In this document: positions 13,275-14,602 of the stretch, piece after piece
Layout: every line of letters begins with the position of its first letter
Position numbering within the stretch: the first letter of the stretch is position 1
From: Ottowia sp.
GTDB lineage: Bacteria; Pseudomonadota; Gammaproteobacteria; Burkholderiales; Burkholderiaceae_C
Assembly (NCBI GenBank): GCA_023228705.1
Contig: JALOAS010000081.1
Span: 1 to 14,602, forward strand
DNA length: 14,602 nt
Reading direction: 5' to 3'
Notes under the pieces: generated by a model
Database searches by the model: none
The model's input: only the letters and a program-made list of their open reading frames with translations
What the model was told of the DNA's origin: nothing
Program-made: the position numbers and the translations under genes

Positions 13275-14339
13275 TCAGCTGCCCTGCAGCGCGGTCACGG
13301 TCATGACGCAGAGGATGTCGGCGACGCTGCAGCCGCGCGAGAGATCGTTTGCAGGCCGCGCCAGCCCCTGCAGCAGCGGGCCCACGGCCAGCGCGCCACC
13401 CAGCCGTTCGACCAGCTTGTAGCCGATGTTGCCGGCATTGATGTCCGGAAAAACCAGCACGTTGGCGCGGCCTTCGACCTGGCTGTGCGCCAGCTTGCGC
13501 ACGGCGATCTGTGGCACCAGCGCGGCGTCGGCCTGCACCTCGCCATCAACGCGCAGTTGCGGTGCCAGCTCGCGCAACCGTGCCGTGGCCGCCTGCGTCT
13601 TCCTGACCAGCGCATGCTGCGCGCTGCCCTGCGTGGAAAAAGACAGCATGGCCACGCGTGCCTCATCGTCCAGCAGTTGCCCGGCGCTGCGCGCACCGGC
13701 CAGCGCAATCTGTGCCAGTTCGTCTGGGTCGGGGTCTATGACCAGGCCGCAGTCGGTAAAAATCAGCGCCTGCGCCGACACGTGGCCGGTCTGCGGCACC
13801 ATGAGGAAGAAGCTGGAGACCAGTTGCGCGTTCTCCTGCTTGCCAATGACCTGCAGTGCGGCGCGCACCACGTCGGCCGTGGTGTGCACGGCGCCGCCGA
13901 CGCAGCCATCGGCCGCGCCGGTGGCCACGAGCAGGTTGGCGTAGACCAGCGGCTGGCGCGCCTGCTCCAGCGCCTGCGCGGGCGTCATGCCCCGGTGGCG
14001 GCGCTTGTCGTGAAGCGCGTTGGCCAAATCCTGCAGGTCGGGCGCCTGCGCCGGGTCCATGCATTGCAGCCCGTCCGGCAACGCGCCGGGCCAGCCCAGC
14101 GCATGCGCGGCGGTGGCCACGGCCTTTTCATCGGCCAGCAGCACGACACGCGCCAGCTGCTGCTGCTGCGCGAGCAGGGCGGCCTCGAGGATGCGCCCGT
14201 CGCCTGCCTCGTAGAGGACGATGCGGCGTTGCAGCTGGCGCGCGCGCTGCACCAGGCCTTGCAGCAGCGGGCTGGTCGTCATGCGCTCGGGCAGCGCGGA
14301 CCAGCGCGGGGAAGTGGGCGTGGAGGGCGTGGTGTTCAT
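13275..14339 (-). CDS. pta: Phosphate acetyltransferase (short form)
   Basis: A 354-residue enzyme that converts acetyl phosphate and CoA to acetyl-CoA and phosphate in the cytosol. It consists of the PTA_PTB catalytic domain alone, without the N-terminal DRTGG/AAA part of long Pta proteins. Seen motifs are SFSTQGSA (233-240), DGEVQADAAL (265-274), FPDINAGNIGYKL (297-309) and RPANDLSRGC (328-337), all typical of the catalytic domain. The ATG at 14339 gives a short unstructured N-terminus (MNTTPSTPTSPRW); an ATG at 14282 would fit the domain start more tightly, and neither has a clear ribosome site. It follows xsc on the same strand, the common arrangement in sulfonate degraders, where Pta uses the acetyl phosphate made by Xsc. 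No acetate kinase gene is seen, which argues against an acetate-overflow role. Confidence 0.92.
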   Translation of the reverse strand: MNTTPSTPTSPRWSALPERMTTSPLLQGLVQRARQLQRRIVLYEAGDGRILEAALLAQQQQLARVVLLADEKAVATAAHALGWPGALPDGLQCMDPAQAPDLQDLANALHDKRRHRGMTPAQALEQARQPLVYANLLVATGAADGCVGGAVHTTADVVRAALQVIGKQENAQLVSSFFLMVPQTGHVSAQALIFTDCGLVIDPDPDELAQIALAGARSAGQLLDDEARVAMLSFSTQGSAQHALVRKTQAATARLRELAPQLRVDGEVQADAALVPQIAVRKLAHSQVEGRANVLVFPDINAGNIGYKLVERLGGALAVGPLLQGLARPANDLSRGCSVADILCVMTVTALQGS

Positions 14340-14449
14340 GGGGGATGTCTCGGTATCTGCAAATGGGAGCAAGGGGCAGGCAGCAAGGCGGGCCCGCCAA
14401 GCGTTGCGCCCGATCATGCCGGATCATGGGGCGGCCCGTGTGCAACATG

Positions 14450-14486
14450 AAAAATGCCGGCGGGCAAGAGGCTTGCCGGCCGGCAT
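14450..14486 (-). terminator. Rho-independent terminator between xsc and pta
   Basis: On the minus strand, GCCGGCCGGCAAG-CCT-CTTGCCCGCCGGC forms a 13-position stem with one mismatch and is followed by a run of five T (14450-14454). It lies after the xsc stop and before the pta start, so it may end or reduce transcription between the two genes. Pta would then need readthrough or its own promoter in 14340-14449. Confidence 0.75.
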
Positions 14487-14530
14487 GTGGCTTCAGGATG
14501 CCTGCCTGTGCAGGCGTTCCGGGCGGGTGC

Positions 14531-14602
14531 TCAGACGTAGTCCTTGTACTTGTCGAGCAGGCGGGTCGGCTTGGCCAGCGCGTCGCGGCGGAACGGGTCG
14601 CC
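14531..14602 (-). CDS. xsc: Sulfoacetaldehyde acetyltransferase, C-terminal end (partial)
   Basis: Only the last 23 residues are in the window (GDPFRRDALAKPTRLLDKY, then KDYV and a TGA stop); the rest lies beyond the right edge. The ending resembles the C-terminus of Xsc, a thiamine-diphosphate enzyme that converts sulfoacetaldehyde and phosphate to acetyl phosphate and sulfite. Pta directly downstream, and TauR and TauXY homologs nearby, fit this strongly. With so few residues the call depends on context. Confidence 0.65.
   Translation of the reverse strand, partial: GDPFRRDALAKPTRLLDKYKDYV

Noticed and set aside
13275..14339. Pta as part of an acetate overflow (pta-ackA) pair
   Set aside because: No acetate kinase gene is adjacent, and the upstream gene end looks like Xsc, whose product acetyl phosphate is the substrate of Pta.

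Overview
The window looks like a chromosomal segment of a high-GC betaproteobacterium of the order Burkholderiales. Support comes from two trimeric porins of the type these bacteria carry (mature N-terminus QSSVTLYG, C-terminal Phe), a short Coq7 ubiquinone hydroxylase, an Hsp15 protein, and a C2-sulfonate degradation gene set common in this order. A Comamonadaceae or Alcaligenaceae member is likely, but family and genus cannot be fixed from this sequence. I found no rRNA, tRNA, CRISPR array, transposase or phage gene.

Left part (1-4700), housekeeping and envelope. It opens with a heptamer tandem array (CTCAACG, about 13 units, cut by the window edge), a 17-bp duplication and the first of three copies of a small inverted-repeat-bounded element. 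Then come coq7 (minus), two tandem paralogous porin genes (plus) with near-identical double-hairpin 3' ends and matching candidate promoters, and hslR (plus). The second copy of the element lies between the porins.

Right part (4849-14602), a probable taurine (2-aminoethanesulfonate) dissimilation locus in two blocks on the minus strand. Block one reads, in transcription order, MocR-type regulator (tauR), NTF2-like tauX, FAD-dependent tauY and an APC-family permease. Block two, cut by the right edge, is the 3' end of xsc followed by pta. The reading is: the permease imports taurine; TauXY oxidatively deaminates it to sulfoacetaldehyde; Xsc converts sulfoacetaldehyde plus phosphate to acetyl phosphate and sulfite; Pta makes acetyl-CoA; TauR senses the substrate.

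Between the blocks, on the plus strand, is a CobS-like AAA+ ATPase and a CobT-like von Willebrand A protein, with no CobN and no other cobalamin gene in view. The CobT-like protein lacks the acidic central stretch of classical CobT, and the third copy of the repeat element separates the two genes. The most interesting items are this CobS/CobT pair inside a sulfonate locus, the heptamer-bearing repeat family, and a possible TauR operator upstream of tauX.
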